Below the pieces are notes generated by a model. It did not search any database. It saw nothing but the letters and a program-made list of their open reading frames with translations, and was not told the origin of the DNA. Positions 11,211 through 20,747 of a stretch of DNA of 64,000 nt are shown in pieces. Position 1 is the first letter of the stretch; every line of letters begins with the position of its first letter. This DNA comes from Strigamia acuminata (taxonomy: Eukaryota > Arthropoda > Chilopoda > Geophilomorpha > Linotaeniidae): NCBI GenBank assembly GCA_949358305.1, contig OX442316.1, positions 4,588,001 to 4,652,000 of the forward strand, read 5' to 3'. The position numbers and the translations under genes are program-made.

Positions 11211-12062
11211 CTGATGAAAAATCGATTACCGGTAATTTGTTTTCCAATAAGATTGACGTATACTGTATCCAAGCCGTATCGTAGGAGTCGTAGGACTGAT
11301 TTTGGCTCCTTGATTCGTCATTGGTGCCGTTGTACCGACGTCTCAACGTTACGATAAAAACGCAAATAATTAATTAGAGAATGACTAAATTTTATTCGAC
11401 AAAAAATACAGTTGAAAGAATTGAAAATTGAAAAAAATGAACATTATCTTCAGCAAGCTAAGAAATTGGCTGCCATCATCAATTCGAGGCACATGTCCAC
11501 CGCTATCGGAAATTCGGGGATTTCCACGGCACTTTCGTGGTATTTCGCTTTATATACCAAATATTCGCACACCTTTTCAAGCACGGGGCTCGAAATTTCG
11601 CGGAGCTTTACTTGATTCGTTTCGGATTCGGCCCACTGGCCCGGTCCACTGAGCATGGCCTTAATGGTCTCCGACTGAATTGCATGTTCCCGAAGTATAA
11701 AGAATGGTTTGTCATCGGAAGCGATCAATTTCACGCACAACGAATCCGCTCCTTCGCAATGGCTATCGTCATACTTCTTCACCTCGGTGGATTTTACTTC
11801 TTCGGAACCGTTAGTACTCATAATGCTCCGTATACTGTCAAATAATCGAGGATTTTCTGAAATCTGCACAAAGCAATAACTAACTGGATCATTGAGAGAC
11901 ATTCAGTTAAATATCTCTTCGTATGGGTATACGTTATCGTAACGTCGGTACAACGGCACCAATGACGAATCAAGGAGGAAAAGCAGTCAGAGCCAAAATC
12001 AGCCCTAACGATCGATACACACATCAATCTCATTGGAAAACAAATTAATCGATTTTTCATCA
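11211..12062. mobile_element. Inverted-repeat unit enclosing an elongin-C gene
   Basis: Two arms of about 125-147 bp, 11211-11357 and 11938-12062, are inverted copies of each other. Both contain 'ttgattcgtcattggtgccg' (right arm on the minus strand) and both pass through 'tgatgaaaaatcgatt' and 'aatttgttttccaat'. The elongin-C-like reading frame lies between them. A third copy of the arm sits beside an elongin-C fragment at 29516-29815, so the association is not unique to this site. This could be a foldback or Pack-type DNA element that captured the gene, or a local inverted duplication of the gene's 5' region. The flanking target-site duplication could not be fixed by eye. Confidence 0.6.
11450..11821 (-). 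CDS. Elongin-C-like protein (single coding exon)
   Basis: The 123-residue frame matches elongin C end to end: YVKL-type first strand (CVKLIASDD), [24 protein letters not shown] and the terminal [10 protein letters not shown], where the family ends LLMAANFLDC. The family is about 112 residues. The extra N-terminus ([16 protein letters not shown]) is acidic and polar, as elongin-C leaders vary. Known role: BTB/SKP1-fold adaptor that, with elongin B, links BC-box proteins such as VHL and SOCS to cullin-2/5 ligases; it is also part of elongin. I chose the ATG at 11821; an upstream in-frame ATG at 11902 would add 27 residues without similarity. There is no intron. The final FLDC has become FLAC. 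Together with the flanking inverted repeats, this suggests a retrocopy or captured copy. The frame is undamaged, which suggests recent origin or selection. Confidence 0.85.
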   Translation of the reverse strand: MSTNGSEEVKSTEVKKYDDSHCEGADSLCVKLIASDDKPFFILREHAIQSETIKAMLSGPGQWAESETNQVKLREISSPVLEKVCEYLVYKAKYHESAVEIPEFPIAVDMCLELMMAANFLAC

Positions 12063-12119
12063 AGTCCTGAGATTAATCCTTGGACACAAAGCGAAAACAA
12101 CGTGTCACAACTTACAAGT

Positions 12120-12680
12120 TAGTTGTACGCTTATTCCTGGTATTCGCTGTAGTTGACACTGGTATTTGCTGTAGTTATCCGCTCGTTCTTGATATTCGTA
12201 TTCGTTTTGGTTTTAGACAGTCTTGTATTCGTTCAATTTGCACATATTAAAACTAAAAATTCAAAATTAGTCAATGTAAGATGCGACAAAATTAGTGAGC
12301 AAAACAAATGAAAACTAAAACTATACTTACAGTTAATGCTGTATCGAAACTCGATTTATGGTCCATTAGTGAGAGTGTGCTCATCTGGACTCGATGGAAT
12401 TTATCTTTTAAGATAAGTTCATATTCAACATTTCGCACGTGAACGATTCGATTTATCGCTCATCGACGGAATGCAACACGGTATTGTTTTCTTTGTGGTT
12501 CGCTAGATGGCGGTAGCGATCAAAGACCGATTTACATCGCCCACGGACGGAATGCAAGAAATTATTTAAGATTTGCAAAGAACTCGGTTTATCGTCCACG
12601 TACGGAATGGAATGCGAGTCCAATAATTACTAACGATTTTGAAAGAGCACGGTTTGTCGCTTATGGAACGAATATTGAAT
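12120..12680. repeat. Degenerate short repeats, no gene
   Basis: Two groups occur. At 12129-12215 'ggtattcgctgtagtt' recurs with variation. At 12447-12680 a phrase like 'cggtttatcgtccacg.acggaatg' occurs four times at intervals of about 60-85 bp. The phrase is unusually CG-rich for the region. Function unknown. Confidence 0.5.
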
Positions 12681-13100
12681 ATTTAGAAATGAAGATGCAG
12701 TTTTAAGTGAAATAAAATTATGAATCAGGTGACAGTCCACAACCACAACTGTTTATGTAGTTTTTGTACAGAAGTAGAAAGAGACGTGTTTGCTTTTAGA
12801 TTTAGACTAAACCAAAAATCAATGAAATCAACATGTTTTTATTTTTGTGTGTTTTTGTAGCCATCCATGAACTTTCACCATACATCAAAATATTTTGTAC
12901 TTTAAGCAAGCTGGAATAAATTTCACAAATATTTTTTCTTGGGTAAATTGAGGTATTAAGTTTGTTTGATTGCTCCAAATGAAAGGTTTACTCCAAATGA
13001 AACTCGTTGAATAGATTAGTTATTTATTTGATTCTTTGGAATTGAGAGTTGATTGTGTATCCAGCTACCAGTATTGTACACACCAACATTTAGTAAATAA
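12681..13100. other. Non-coding, no gene seen
   Basis: AT-rich spacer downstream (minus sense) of the decayed NACHT-leader duplicate. If that duplicate once had a body exon it should lie here, but I see no NACHT coding sequence. Confidence 0.4.
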
Positions 13101-13117
13101 AAGTTCCAGTTGCCTCG

Positions 13118-13860
13118 TTCTGATAATTACCAATTTGTAGAATTCCTCTTTGGAAAGAACTGTTTTCTAATAAATCTGAAATTTTAAAAGAAAGTACTAT
13201 TTTTTTTTACGCTGAATTGATGCAATAAATCCAAACCAACCTCGTCCATAATCAATAAGATATTTCATTTCCTTTTTCTTCCTAATGCTTTCCGCAGCCA
13301 TGAAAGAATCGCAATAATATTAAACACGTAGCTATAAAAATATCGATTGAAGAAAGAGCAGCACTTATGTGTACAAATGTGAGCTGTGAATAAATATCAA
13401 CTAGTCAGCTAGTGACGGTAAAACAATAGTGTGACAAATATAAAAACACGAAAACTCTGAGCGCGCGTTTTACTGTAGTAACAACCAAACAAACAAAAGA
13501 GCCTCGCCCTGATCCTTCGCCTGAGTCACACAGCCACGATCAACACTCAACAGGTTATTTGCTTTCTTTTAATCGTTTTCCTAATTAAAGATAGATATAT
13601 TTTAGATGACAACTGTGTATAACAGCGGGCAATGTTAGTTTAAATTTCAATAAATCACACCACTGTCACGCTCTCTCTAGTAATAATGCATCAGAACCTA
13701 CTTACAATCTCATATGTGAACTCTTTGAAAAGCACATAAAAACACTTCAAATTGTTGTAAAAATCCAGCTCGTAGTCGTAATCAAGACGATCGTGTGTTG
13801 AAACAACATGTGTGGCTGTACCACGTGTAATAAGAGAATACTCAGCTACCGGTAATTTCC
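13118..13860 (-). pseudogene. Duplicated 5' leader of the NACHT gene, body missing
   Basis: On the minus strand the segment repeats, in order, the promoter-side stretch, first small exon and second small exon found at 17142-17600. Exon 2 here reads LLENSSFQRGILQI against FLENSSLQEGIVQI. Exon 1 reads MDEVGLDLLHQ against MEEVDLTALTQ. Both copies share 'gtaattatcagaa' after exon 2. The phase between the two exons is broken here, and no NACHT exon follows. It is a tandem duplicate that lost its main exon, or a promoter copy without a gene. Confidence 0.6.
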
Positions 13861-14161
13861 GTCATGATTAATCACATCACGTCATACTTTTCTTCCTTTG
13901 GTTTTCCCTGAATTTTTTTTGGATGTTTTTTTTTATATGCTGGAGGATTTATTTAAATAACTTTTTATTTCTGATAATAACTATTTATAAATTTAGAGAA
14001 AAAAATTTGAAGAAATGTGTGTTATCAGAAATTGTGTTTATTTTCAAAAAATAATTTTTCTTTACATTACATTACTTAATTACCGTAAGTATATATAACT
14101 TAACAAATAAAAGGACAACTACATAAATTTTCTCCATTATAAAATAAGAGATTCGCTTAAG

Positions 14162-17002
14162 TTAATTTTTCAATTGTACTTGAATATACAAAATGTTTAT
14201 CGTTATGTCATAAATCTCTGAAAATTGGATGGGAAGTTTAGGGATTTGCGTATGGTCGCTAAATACGTCAAACTCGTGAAATACCAGACGAAAAATCGAA
14301 AAATCAAAATGAGATTTGCGCACAATGTCAGTCCAATCATCGGGATTAGTAATAAACTGCACTGTGAGTAACAGCTTCAACTTGACACATTCCAAGAGAT
14401 CAGCGACAAGTGTATGGTTAAATCTGTAAACGCTTACAATGCTAACTGTATTCAGTGCAAACGATGCTTTCCGACAACCCAATTCTTTAAAATGTTTAAT
14501 GAGACAAATCGGAAATTCAAAATTATCTTTGACCCCTGCACGAACGGACAAATGAGTAACAGATGATGATAAAATGCAATTTAAGAGAGGATTAACGTGA
14601 TTACACGGCTCAGCTACACTCACCATTTGCAATTGTAAACACTTCAAATTTTTAAATTTTAATATTTTTACCCAAAAATTAGGGTTCTGGCCTTCATGTA
14701 TTACGAGACTCAACTCTTCAAGGTGGACAAAACCAGGCCAATATAATGGTAATGTGGCAACGGCATTAAGCAAATGCTCAAACGCACATTGCAATGTCGA
14801 TGCGGATGTAAATTTCAAAATGGATGCCAATGTATCTCGATCGAACGTATTTAGGTTTAAAAATTGTATCTGTTTATAACCTGTACTCGAAGTAACCGTG
14901 CCTTTGCTCACATTTTCGTACCATTCTTTTCTCTCCTCCTCAGACAAATCCTTAACATTAAAAACAACGCATTCACAACATTTAACAACACCAACTGCTT
15001 CTGCAGAGGTTGGCAATACTGCGAATAAGTCGATTAACGTGTTTCGACCTGTAAATGTGTTTTCCAGAACTTCACATTTTATTAACGAGTCTACTTTAAG
15101 GGCGGTTGTCAAACGACCGACATGTTCGAATTCCTTAACATCTTCTCCTGCCAATTTACATTCGACATGATCAATTTTAATTCCTCCGAACTTAAAATCT
15201 GCCGGTAAGTTAACGAGTGTTTCCGAATTTAAATTAATTATTGTATTTCTCTTGCTGCGAATGACTTTAAAACTTTGTAAATACAACTGAAAAATGTGAA
15301 AATCGATAGTTTCGAACTGAAAATCGAGAATAAAATTGCAACAATTCACATTCTGTAAATACGAAAAATGTTGGTCCGCAACTTGACTTCCGGCAGTCAC
15401 AATTAAGCGCAGTTGTGGAATTAAAACATTTGGTAAAACCACACGTTCGTCATCACGAATACACACTTTCTTAACACGACCAGAAACGATACAAAACTCC
15501 AAATCCTCCGCACTAAATGAGGAAGCGTGTGAATGAAATGGCATAGAATTACAAAACTCTGTTAACAAATTTGCATTCAACACATTGCGAGAAGTCAATT
15601 CCCAAATGCATTTTTCCACGTTCGAGTAAAGACCGATATATTTTTTCATATACTTAATGAACTGAAACAAATGACCTTCGCACAAACCAATTAAAAAGGG
15701 CAAAGTTTGTGTGTGTTTTTGATTGAAGACACAAACTAGTCTCATTATAACCTCTACAGTCAGCTCGAATTTGACGATTGAACATTCAAACCAGAGGGAA
15801 TAAGCGACAATAAACTCCAAAATAGATCTATGAAACGCTTCAAAATGGGACGTTGTCTTGAATAATGACAGTTTTTGATGCTTTACAAGAAAACCAAGGT
15901 TGTACACTTTTTCAGTCAACGGACAAACTTCAAACTGCAATTTAAACACACCTCCAGAATTTCGAACAAAGTATCCAAATTCGTGCAAAATTAATTTTAT
16001 GCCGTCAGACGACTTATCTTCCATATCAAATATGTTAAAATTCGTCGTGATACGCTTCTTTTCTCTGCAAAGATTGTTTTTTATGATGCAGTTAAACAGT
16101 GAGCAATAGAGTTTCGTTTGGGTGTTCAACTCCTCGATATTTTCACTGCAGGAGGAGAGAAACGCAAACATGACGACAAACAGTGGACATTGGAACAACT
16201 CGGGATTAATCTTAGCCAATCTATTCAGACGTTCAACGTCACAGTGTGGACTGATATTGTTAACAAATTTGCTCACTTCGAATTCATTTATTCCCGTGAT
16301 TGTGTATTTAACTTTAGAAAATTCTTTTTTAAATGCCGCAGTACCGAAAATATTTTCCAACTCTTCAGCCTGCACATAAAATTCGCCAACTCTGGTCGTT
16401 AGAATTACAGTAGCGTTGCAAAACCTTTGACGATACACCACCCTGAGAACACTTTGCCTGTGACTTTGGCTTAACTCGTCAAATCCATCGAGTACTATCA
16501 AAACACGATCCCCCATTTTGAAAATGACGTCCATTAAACGATTCTTATCGATCCCACAATCTGGAAGAATGGCAGCTAATCCAGCCTCAATCTCTTCTTC
16601 GGGTAAATTTTTAAGAGGGATTAAAAAGGCCAGATTAAATTGCTCGGTGTAAGGTGCATCATTCGCCCAATCGTACAGCAATTTAATGCAGAGTGTTGTC
16701 TTGCCATAGCCAGGTTTACTTTCGATTAATAATCGATTGCATTTACAACTGCAATTAAATAAATCTTCTAACTTGATCGATCTTTTATCCTTGTCCAATT
16801 GCAATTCCATGTAAAAAGTATTGAGAGCCAAATCCATTCCTTCGTCCAACCACGATAACTTCGGCAGAGTCAGTTGCTTATAAATTTCTTTCAGTGCGAA
16901 TTCAAGTGTCTTGGCTTTACAGAAAGAAATATTCCATGATTTTTGCTTAGATCTTATAAATTTATTATAACATAGCTGGCCTTTACGCACCACAGTCGTC
17001 AT
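14162..17002 (-). CDS. NACHT-domain STAND ATPase (NLR-like)
   Basis: One uninterrupted exon of 946 residues. A short helical N-terminus is followed by the NACHT module: Walker A KPGYGKTT at about 96-103, Walker B VLIVLDGFDEL at about 167-177, and the sensor-type VILTTR near 199-204. A middle winged-helix-like region reaches about residue 450. The rest is leucine-rich, with spacing like weak LRRs (HLEELSLVI, NLKCLQLQMV, VTHLSVRAG), but I cannot count repeats. No CARD, PYD, DEATH or TIR effector domain is visible. Known family role: nucleotide-switched oligomerising sensors, often in innate immunity. NACHT-LRR proteins are abundant in corals, echinoderms and vertebrates and rare in well-studied insects. 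Upstream small exons (17142-17186, 17252-17285) carry a different frame, so the true N-terminus is uncertain. Confidence 0.85.
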   Translation of the reverse strand: MTTVVRKGQLCYNKFIRSKQKSWNISFCKAKTLEFALKEIYKQLTLPKLSWLDEGMDLALNTFYMELQLDKDKRSIKLEDLFNCSCKCNRLLIESKPGYGKTTLCIKLLYDWANDAPYTEQFNLAFLIPLKNLPEEEIEAGLAAILPDCGIDKNRLMDVIFKMGDRVLIVLDGFDELSQSHRQSVLRVVYRQRFCNATVILTTRVGEFYVQAEELENIFGTAAFKKEFSKVKYTITGINEFEVSKFVNNISPHCDVERLNRLAKINPELFQCPLFVVMFAFLSSCSENIEELNTQTKLYCSLFNCIIKNNLCREKKRITTNFNIFDMEDKSSDGIKLILHEFGYFVRNSGGVFKLQFEVCPLTEKVYNLGFLVKHQKLSLFKTTSHFEAFHRSILEFIVAYSLWFECSIVKFELTVEVIMRLVCVFNQKHTQTLPFLIGLCEGHLFQFIKYMKKYIGLYSNVEKCIWELTSRNVLNANLLTEFCNSMPFHSHASSFSAEDLEFCIVSGRVKKVCIRDDERVVLPNVLIPQLRLIVTAGSQVADQHFSYLQNVNCCNFILDFQFETIDFHIFQLYLQSFKVIRSKRNTIINLNSETLVNLPADFKFGGIKIDHVECKLAGEDVKEFEHVGRLTTALKVDSLIKCEVLENTFTGRNTLIDLFAVLPTSAEAVGVVKCCECVVFNVKDLSEEERKEWYENVSKGTVTSSTGYKQIQFLNLNTFDRDTLASILKFTSASTLQCAFEHLLNAVATLPLYWPGFVHLEELSLVIHEGQNPNFWVKILKFKNLKCLQLQMVSVAEPCNHVNPLLNCILSSSVTHLSVRAGVKDNFEFPICLIKHFKELGCRKASFALNTVSIVSVYRFNHTLVADLLECVKLKLLLTVQFITNPDDWTDIVRKSHFDFSIFRLVFHEFDVFSDHTQIPKLPIQFSEIYDITINILYIQVQLKN

Positions 17003-17285
17003 TGCAGTTTTCTACTTCCTTAGATGTTGTACAGATGGTCACAGAATTTTCATTACCTACAAAATATTTTTTTTAGTCTATAATAATGCACAAATTTTCA
17101 TTTAACACATTTATTGTAACCTTCTAAGTTCTGATAATTACCTATTTGTACAATTCCTTCTTGGAGAGAACTGTTTTCTAAGAAACCTATAATTTAAAAA
17201 CAATTTTTAATTTTAATTAGAATAAATTAAACATTACTTTCTCTCACTTACTTTGAGTTAGTGCAGTTAAATCTACTTCCTCCAT
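17003..17285 (-). promoter_or_regulatory. Spliced leader region of the NACHT gene with an overlapping upstream frame
   Basis: Exon 1 is 17252-17285, exon 2 is 17142-17186 and exon 3 starts at 17056; all have good GT-AG sites. The spliced frame starts MEEVDLTALTQS, continues FLENSSLQEGIVQIG, and stops after 50 codons at a TAA that overlaps the MTTVVRKG start of the main frame in a different phase. Splicing exon 2 instead to an internal AAAG/GC acceptor near 16980 would join the two frames in phase (...VQIGQLCYNK). The options are an upstream regulatory frame, alternative splicing, or an indel in the sequence. Confidence 0.5.
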
Positions 17286-18056
17286 GATCACATTAAGATT
17301 CCATTTCTTTTAAGTAGTTGTAAATAAGAACCACAAAAACAGCCTCATTCTTGTCTTGTATATTCTACCACGTCCACTCCTAAAAAAATTACAAACTTTA
17401 GCTAACTTATACTAAGCTTTGCAATAATTCATCATAACTTACTTACTATCTCTCAGCTCCTAAGAAAAGCGATGAAAATACTTCATGTTTCAATTGTACT
17501 TGTAGTCGAGACGATAGAATTTGTGCTACCTGTAATAGAGAATACAAGACGGTATTTCCTATCATATTATGTAGTATTGTTAATACCAAGGATGTAGATT
17601 ACTCGCTTGAACGAACGAGTTAATTTCTGTTCATGCTTGGATTACAGCATCGTGGTTTTCCTTAATAGATTTTGAGAAAGAAAAGTTTATGTCTTAATTT
17701 CCAGATTTATTAAACTGAAATAAATACTTAAAAATGTAATTTTCCAAATTTTATTCTTGGTTGGAGATATTGATTGGAGATAAAAGGAAAAAATCTGTCT
17801 GTACATGCGCCATCACGGAACTAGTTTAATTAAAACACTGCAGTTTATTGTATTTGTCGTAAACAACTTAACTAATAAGACAAAACTTGTATCATAAATT
17901 TAAGTTAAGGAAATACTTTACACTGTAAAACATCTATTTAAAATTAGTAATACGATAAATATTTTTAAATTATAAATATCATTGTTTTGTTCTCGGAAAG
18001 TAACACATCAATTCCATCTAACAATTTGCATTCTTTCTGTTTTTCCTGAAAATAAT
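17286..18056. promoter_or_regulatory. Upstream region of the NACHT gene
   Basis: The part at 17400-17600 has a diverged copy at 13700-13860, including 'gagacgat' and 'taatagagaatac' phrases. It is therefore probably the ancestral promoter and leader. The rest is AT-rich with no supported exon. Confidence 0.4.
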
Positions 18057-18154
18057 TACCGTATTTTACCGAGTAAAAGCCGCGGCTCTTATTCAAAACT
18101 GCCACTTTCAGCCGCGGCAATTCGAGGGCGACTCTTAATCGGTAAAATACGGTG
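18057..18154. mobile_element. Short CCGTATTTTACCG MITE, nearly a complete palindrome
   Basis: The left end ccgtattttaccgagtaaaa and the right end (opposite strand) ccgtattttaccgattaaga are inverted. Stem sequence continues through 'gccgcggct', so the whole element can fold into a hairpin. Same family as 492-733. Confidence 0.75.
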
Positions 18155-19679
18155 TAACGAGCAGAATCGCACTCTGTATTCGTTGATGCCGCGACGGGAC
18201 TTATAAAAAAAAAAGACTAATTCTTAATCTAATCTCTAAAAACTCTAAATACTGCATAAATTGAGGGGAAATAATTACAATTATTTCTTAAAACAAATAC
18301 TGAATTTATTCTTTTATGGCGAACAAATCCACTTAACTTTGGAAAGGAAATACAAAAATATGATAAATTAAAGACTAAAATTATACATTATTAACTAAAA
18401 ATTAAAATAAAGAAATGATAAATAAAAGTGGAAATAATACGGAAATGTCGTCGGCGACGATCTCTGTTGTTGGCGACGGCAATGACGGCGCTCGCTTCTC
18501 GCTCGCGACGTCCAAACTTCGCTCTTTACTCACGATGATGTTCGTTCCCCGCTGGAAAAGGACAAATTTCCGAACTCTAGATGATTTGGACACGATTCCG
18601 ATTCACATTGACTGGGACAAATTTCCCAATGATGATCTCTCCAGTCGGCCGTGACTGGCAAGATAAAATATTCCCTCTGTTGTGATCTCACAACAGCAAG
18701 AATGATGAATATCTCAGGCCAACAATTGTGGTGGCACAAGATGAAGTCCCACTGTTAAAGCTTTAACGGCAAGACAAGCTCTCATGTTAACAATGTGTTA
18801 ACACAAGAATGAGCCCAAAATATTACTAAAAATCACAAACTGCTCAAGGAAATTTTCTGGGTTTTTCAGTGGCAATTTTTGTGACATGACTTAGCAAAGT
18901 TTGGTTTTAGACTGAGGAGGAAAACTCCTCACAGGATGCATTTCCAGTTAGATAAAAAAAACCCATGGACTGGTTGCCCTGGCAACCACCCACATGATTC
19001 TCCCAGTTCTGCCTGATTTCCTCAACCAGGCATAAAAAATACAAAATATAAAATAATAATTTCCAGACACATTTCTGGTAAGGGAAATTAACTTTAACCC
19101 TTCTAGTGACCACTAGGGTCACTACAACGGTAATATAAATGAGTGTTTTGGTTTGTATTCATTGAAATGGTATTTGAAGAATTTGTATGTATTTGAGGCT
19201 TTCGTAGGTAGTTTTGTGTTATAATTTTTTTCACTAGGTGGCAGCACGCAGAAAGTTTACTTTATTCTGGGAGATTTGGGTGCTTTTTGATTGGATATGA
19301 AAATGAAATAACGCTGTTTTTGCTGTTTTGCAACAACTATAAACGTAAAAAAAGCCAAAATGCAAAATAAAATAACTAATAAAAGAACTTTAACTCACCT
19401 CAATTCAATATCGTGTCTCCCGTTCTGTGCTGAGCTGATAAATTCAACCTAGTAACTTTCATAGCTCCTACCATCCACAACAGATGGCAGGGCAGTTAGC
19501 AAACTTCTCAACACCTAATACAATACACTCGTTGATTACTGTATTGTTAAATACTTTTATTGCATTATCAACAAATAAAAATCAAAAACAAAATTTTTTC
19601 TCGGATATTTTACATTTGATGTCACTTTGAGAGAATAATTTCATTAAAAAAAATCGATTTGGAATCACAATTCATCTTT
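18155..19679. other. Non-coding with a GC-rich island at 18440-18720
   Basis: The island contains repeated 'gtcggcgacg' phrases and a short open frame on each strand without recognisable domains. It could be an old LTR or exon of a decayed element. Beyond it the sequence is AT-rich. The 3' end of the minus-strand nuclear receptor transcript probably lies at 19560-19679. Confidence 0.35.
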
Positions 19680-20747
19680 TTACAAGCAATCGGACGACCG
19701 AATAAAACTAGTCGCCTCTTCCCAATCCTCCACTCGCCCAAACACAAAATGCTCGCTTTGTTTTTCCTTCATTTCACACAACTCCGGCAACAACATCAAC
19801 AAATCAGCGAAAACAACCGTCGCTTTCCGTGTCCCGATTTTCCATTCAACGTAGCGCCTCAACAGATCACAATACCACTCTCGAATGGCCGCCACTCGCG
19901 CTCCGTCCACCAAACTCGAGTCGTCGGGATTGAACAAAACGACCAACAAAAACAGTACAAACGGACGAAAATCGCCGACAAAAGCACAAAGTTTTTTACT
20001 CAAACGATTCAAAGGCTCAAACTGAAGTCCCTCGTCACATTTATACTCGTCGTCGCTCTCGTTGGACGAACACGACGACGAAATGGAAGAATACGACGAC
20101 GTCGGCGAACAGGAACCGGAATATGGCAGTTGCGTGTCGGCGGACGGCCGGTGCGAGCAAGCACCGACCGCCAACGACATCTCGTATAACGAATTGTGAA
20201 GGAGCCGCGACTGGTCGTGTGGCGAGAGGATCTTGAATTCGGGCACGCATTGCGCGAATTGAATTAATTTGAGAATTTTTCGCGTGAATGTCAATGGCGA
20301 GTGGTAATTTGCGAAAAACTCATCGGCGCTCAACAGGGATTGATAGGCGTTGGTGAGTTCGCACAGCACGGTGAGTTCGTGCGACGACAAATGTTCGTGC
20401 AAGAATGTCGCGGAAGACGGTTCGCGGTCCGTTTCCGCCGTTTTCCGCTTCCGTTCTTCGGATAACTTCTTCTGCAGGCGCAGTTGGTGCAGTCTTTGGC
20501 GCTCGTCTTCGCTCATCACCCAGTTCTTCATCATTCCGATGGAGAGACATTTTTCGAAACGACAGAACTGGCAGCTTTTGCGAGAACTCATCGACACTCG
20601 GCACTGACCGCTGTGCGGACAGTGGAAATGTTTGTAAACCTCGTTCTGGACGGAGCGGCGAAAGAAGGCTTTGCAGCTGTCGCAGGAAATGCCGCCGAAG
20701 TGGAAGCTTTTGGCTTTGTCGCCGCAAACTCCGCACACTTTTGACAT
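19680..20747 (-). CDS. HR97-like nuclear receptor (paralogue a)
   Basis: A single coding exon of 355 residues. The DNA-binding domain begins almost at the start: zinc-finger cysteines at residues 5, 8, 22 and 25, P-box CDSCKA at 22-27, then FFRRSVQ, the second finger, and CRFEKCLSIGM. The ligand-binding domain is recognisable by KLIQFAQCVPEF..LSPHDQSRLL (helices 3-5), with a Ser-rich insert near 215-235. There is no clear AF-2 core at the C-terminus. The P-box places it in the NR1J/NR1L (HR96/HR97) set; HR97 is known from Daphnia and other crustaceans. Known role: ligand-regulated or xenobiotic-type transcription factor; ligand unknown here. A strong acceptor (TTTTCAAACAG) eight bases before the ATG implies a non-coding leader exon further upstream. 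Confidence 0.88.
   Translation of the reverse strand: MSKVCGVCGDKAKSFHFGGISCDSCKAFFRRSVQNEVYKHFHCPHSGQCRVSMSSRKSCQFCRFEKCLSIGMMKNWVMSEDERQRLHQLRLQKKLSEERKRKTAETDREPSSATFLHEHLSSHELTVLCELTNAYQSLLSADEFFANYHSPLTFTRKILKLIQFAQCVPEFKILSPHDQSRLLHNSLYEMSLAVGACSHRPSADTQLPYSGSCSPTSSYSSISSSCSSNESDDEYKCDEGLQFEPLNRLSKKLCAFVGDFRPFVLFLLVVLFNPDDSSLVDGARVAAIREWYCDLLRRYVEWKIGTRKATVVFADLLMLLPELCEMKEKQSEHFVFGRVEDWEEATSFIRSSDCL

Noticed and set aside
18402-18740. Overlapping open frames on both strands in a GC-rich island
   Set aside because: No recognisable domain and no splice partners; open frames on both strands fit high GC content, not coding.
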